Source: Dysgonomonas sp. 216 (GTDB taxonomy: Bacteria > Bacteroidota > Bacteroidia > Bacteroidales > Dysgonomonadaceae). From it: a DNA stretch of 64,000 nt. The stretch lies in assembly GCF_010501065.1 (NCBI RefSeq), contig NZ_QVMM01000017.1, positions 1 through 64,000 on the forward strand, read 5' to 3'. Shown here one piece after another: positions 63,755 through 64,000 of this stretch. The notes below the pieces were generated by a model that saw only the letters and a list, made by a program, of their open reading frames with translations, did not search any database and was not told the DNA's origin. The first letter of the stretch is position 1, and the number at the start of each line of letters is the position of its first letter. The translations under genes and the position numbers were made by a program.

Positions 63755-63948
63755 TTAAAAATTCCGCTTTTAGGTGTGTTCAAAAGGAATTCTCCTTTTG
63801 AACAGCGGAACTAAAAAATCAATAACCTAAACCTAAATAACCATGTAACCAAATAAAACCTAATATATAATCAATCTCTTTACCTGTATAAGACTCTTCT
63901 ATACCTTGGTTTACACTACAAAAGTAATACAATATTTTAAATCTGCAA
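63755..63948 (-). ncRNA. short leftward transcript: promoter, tiny frame and terminator
   Basis: On the minus strand TTG (63948-63946), 19 nt and TACTTTTG (63926-63919) form a consensus promoter. About 110-160 nt downstream, TTCCGC/GCGGAA (63805-63810, 63762-63767) encloses a 12-bp hairpin (63777-63804), followed by TTTTT, a good terminator. Between them a frame ending at 63819 reads DYILGFIWLHGYLGLGY then stop, but has only ATA or a pre-start TTG as initiator. It is either a small RNA or a micropeptide gene. Confidence 0.45.
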
Positions 63949-64000
63949 TCAAAAACATGTTCTATAACATATTTTTAACATAAATGCAGCTGATATGTAT

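Noticed and set aside
63562..63801. 79-aa frame over the end of the barrel gene
   Set aside because: It overlaps the barrel gene in another frame and then crosses its terminator.

Overview
The window is AT-rich Bacteroidetes DNA, most likely from the order Bacteroidales and possibly a Dysgonomonas-like organism (inference). Supporting signs are promoters of the TTG-N19-TAnnTTTG type, a type IX secretion (T9SS) sorting domain, GH97 and GH127 enzymes, DUF4290 and DUF3078 proteins, a propeller/Y_Y_Y/AraC regulator, and tRNA genes without an encoded CCA.

Layout. Positions 1-10250 are the right end of a prophage: lysis genes, large terminase, cargo genes, a large structural protein, a DnaA-C-like protein and a tyrosine integrase. 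It abuts the 3' end of tRNA-Ser(GGA). Positions 10565-17108 hold a membrane-tethered AraC regulator, a SIR2-like protein and a secreted GH127 enzyme. Positions 17292-26262 are a complete type II-C CRISPR-Cas locus: divergent tracrRNA, cas9, cas1, cas2, and a 34-repeat array that converges on the cas genes. Between cas9 and cas1 lies an orphan repeat fragment next to a spacer-like stretch whose repeat-proximal 11 nt also occur upstream of cas1. This is the most unusual item in the window.

Positions 26749-40668 are a polymorphic-toxin island. It has a T9SS-tailed secreted protein, a 2026-aa SpvB/RHS protein, secreted immunity candidates, two displaced RHS C-terminal cassettes, and a chimeric gene joining the start of an exported protein to a methyltransferase-ParB protein. 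The island stops just 3' of tRNA-Asn. Positions 40881-64000 are mainly core genome: DUF3078, MenA, a beta-helix lipoprotein, SulP, rubrerythrin, three tandem alkyltransferase genes, GH97, tRNA-Leu and tRNA-Gly, 2-oxoacid:ferredoxin oxidoreductase, an S41 protease, DUF4290, RimM, a GNAT enzyme, two phage-tail-like genes, PGK, a lipoprotein and an outer-membrane barrel. A GC-rich, hairpin-rich non-coding element flanked by direct repeats lies at about 44.8-45.4 kb.

How the parts work together. The tracrRNA and cas9 diverge from one short intergenic region. The cas operon and the array meet at a bidirectional terminator. Each repeat carries a Bacteroidetes-like promoter, so crRNAs may be made from many starts. 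The toxin island looks like a tip-swapping RHS system in which spare toxin ends, each followed by a candidate immunity gene, are stored downstream of the expressed gene. All statements come from reading the sequence and from memory of families; nothing was searched.
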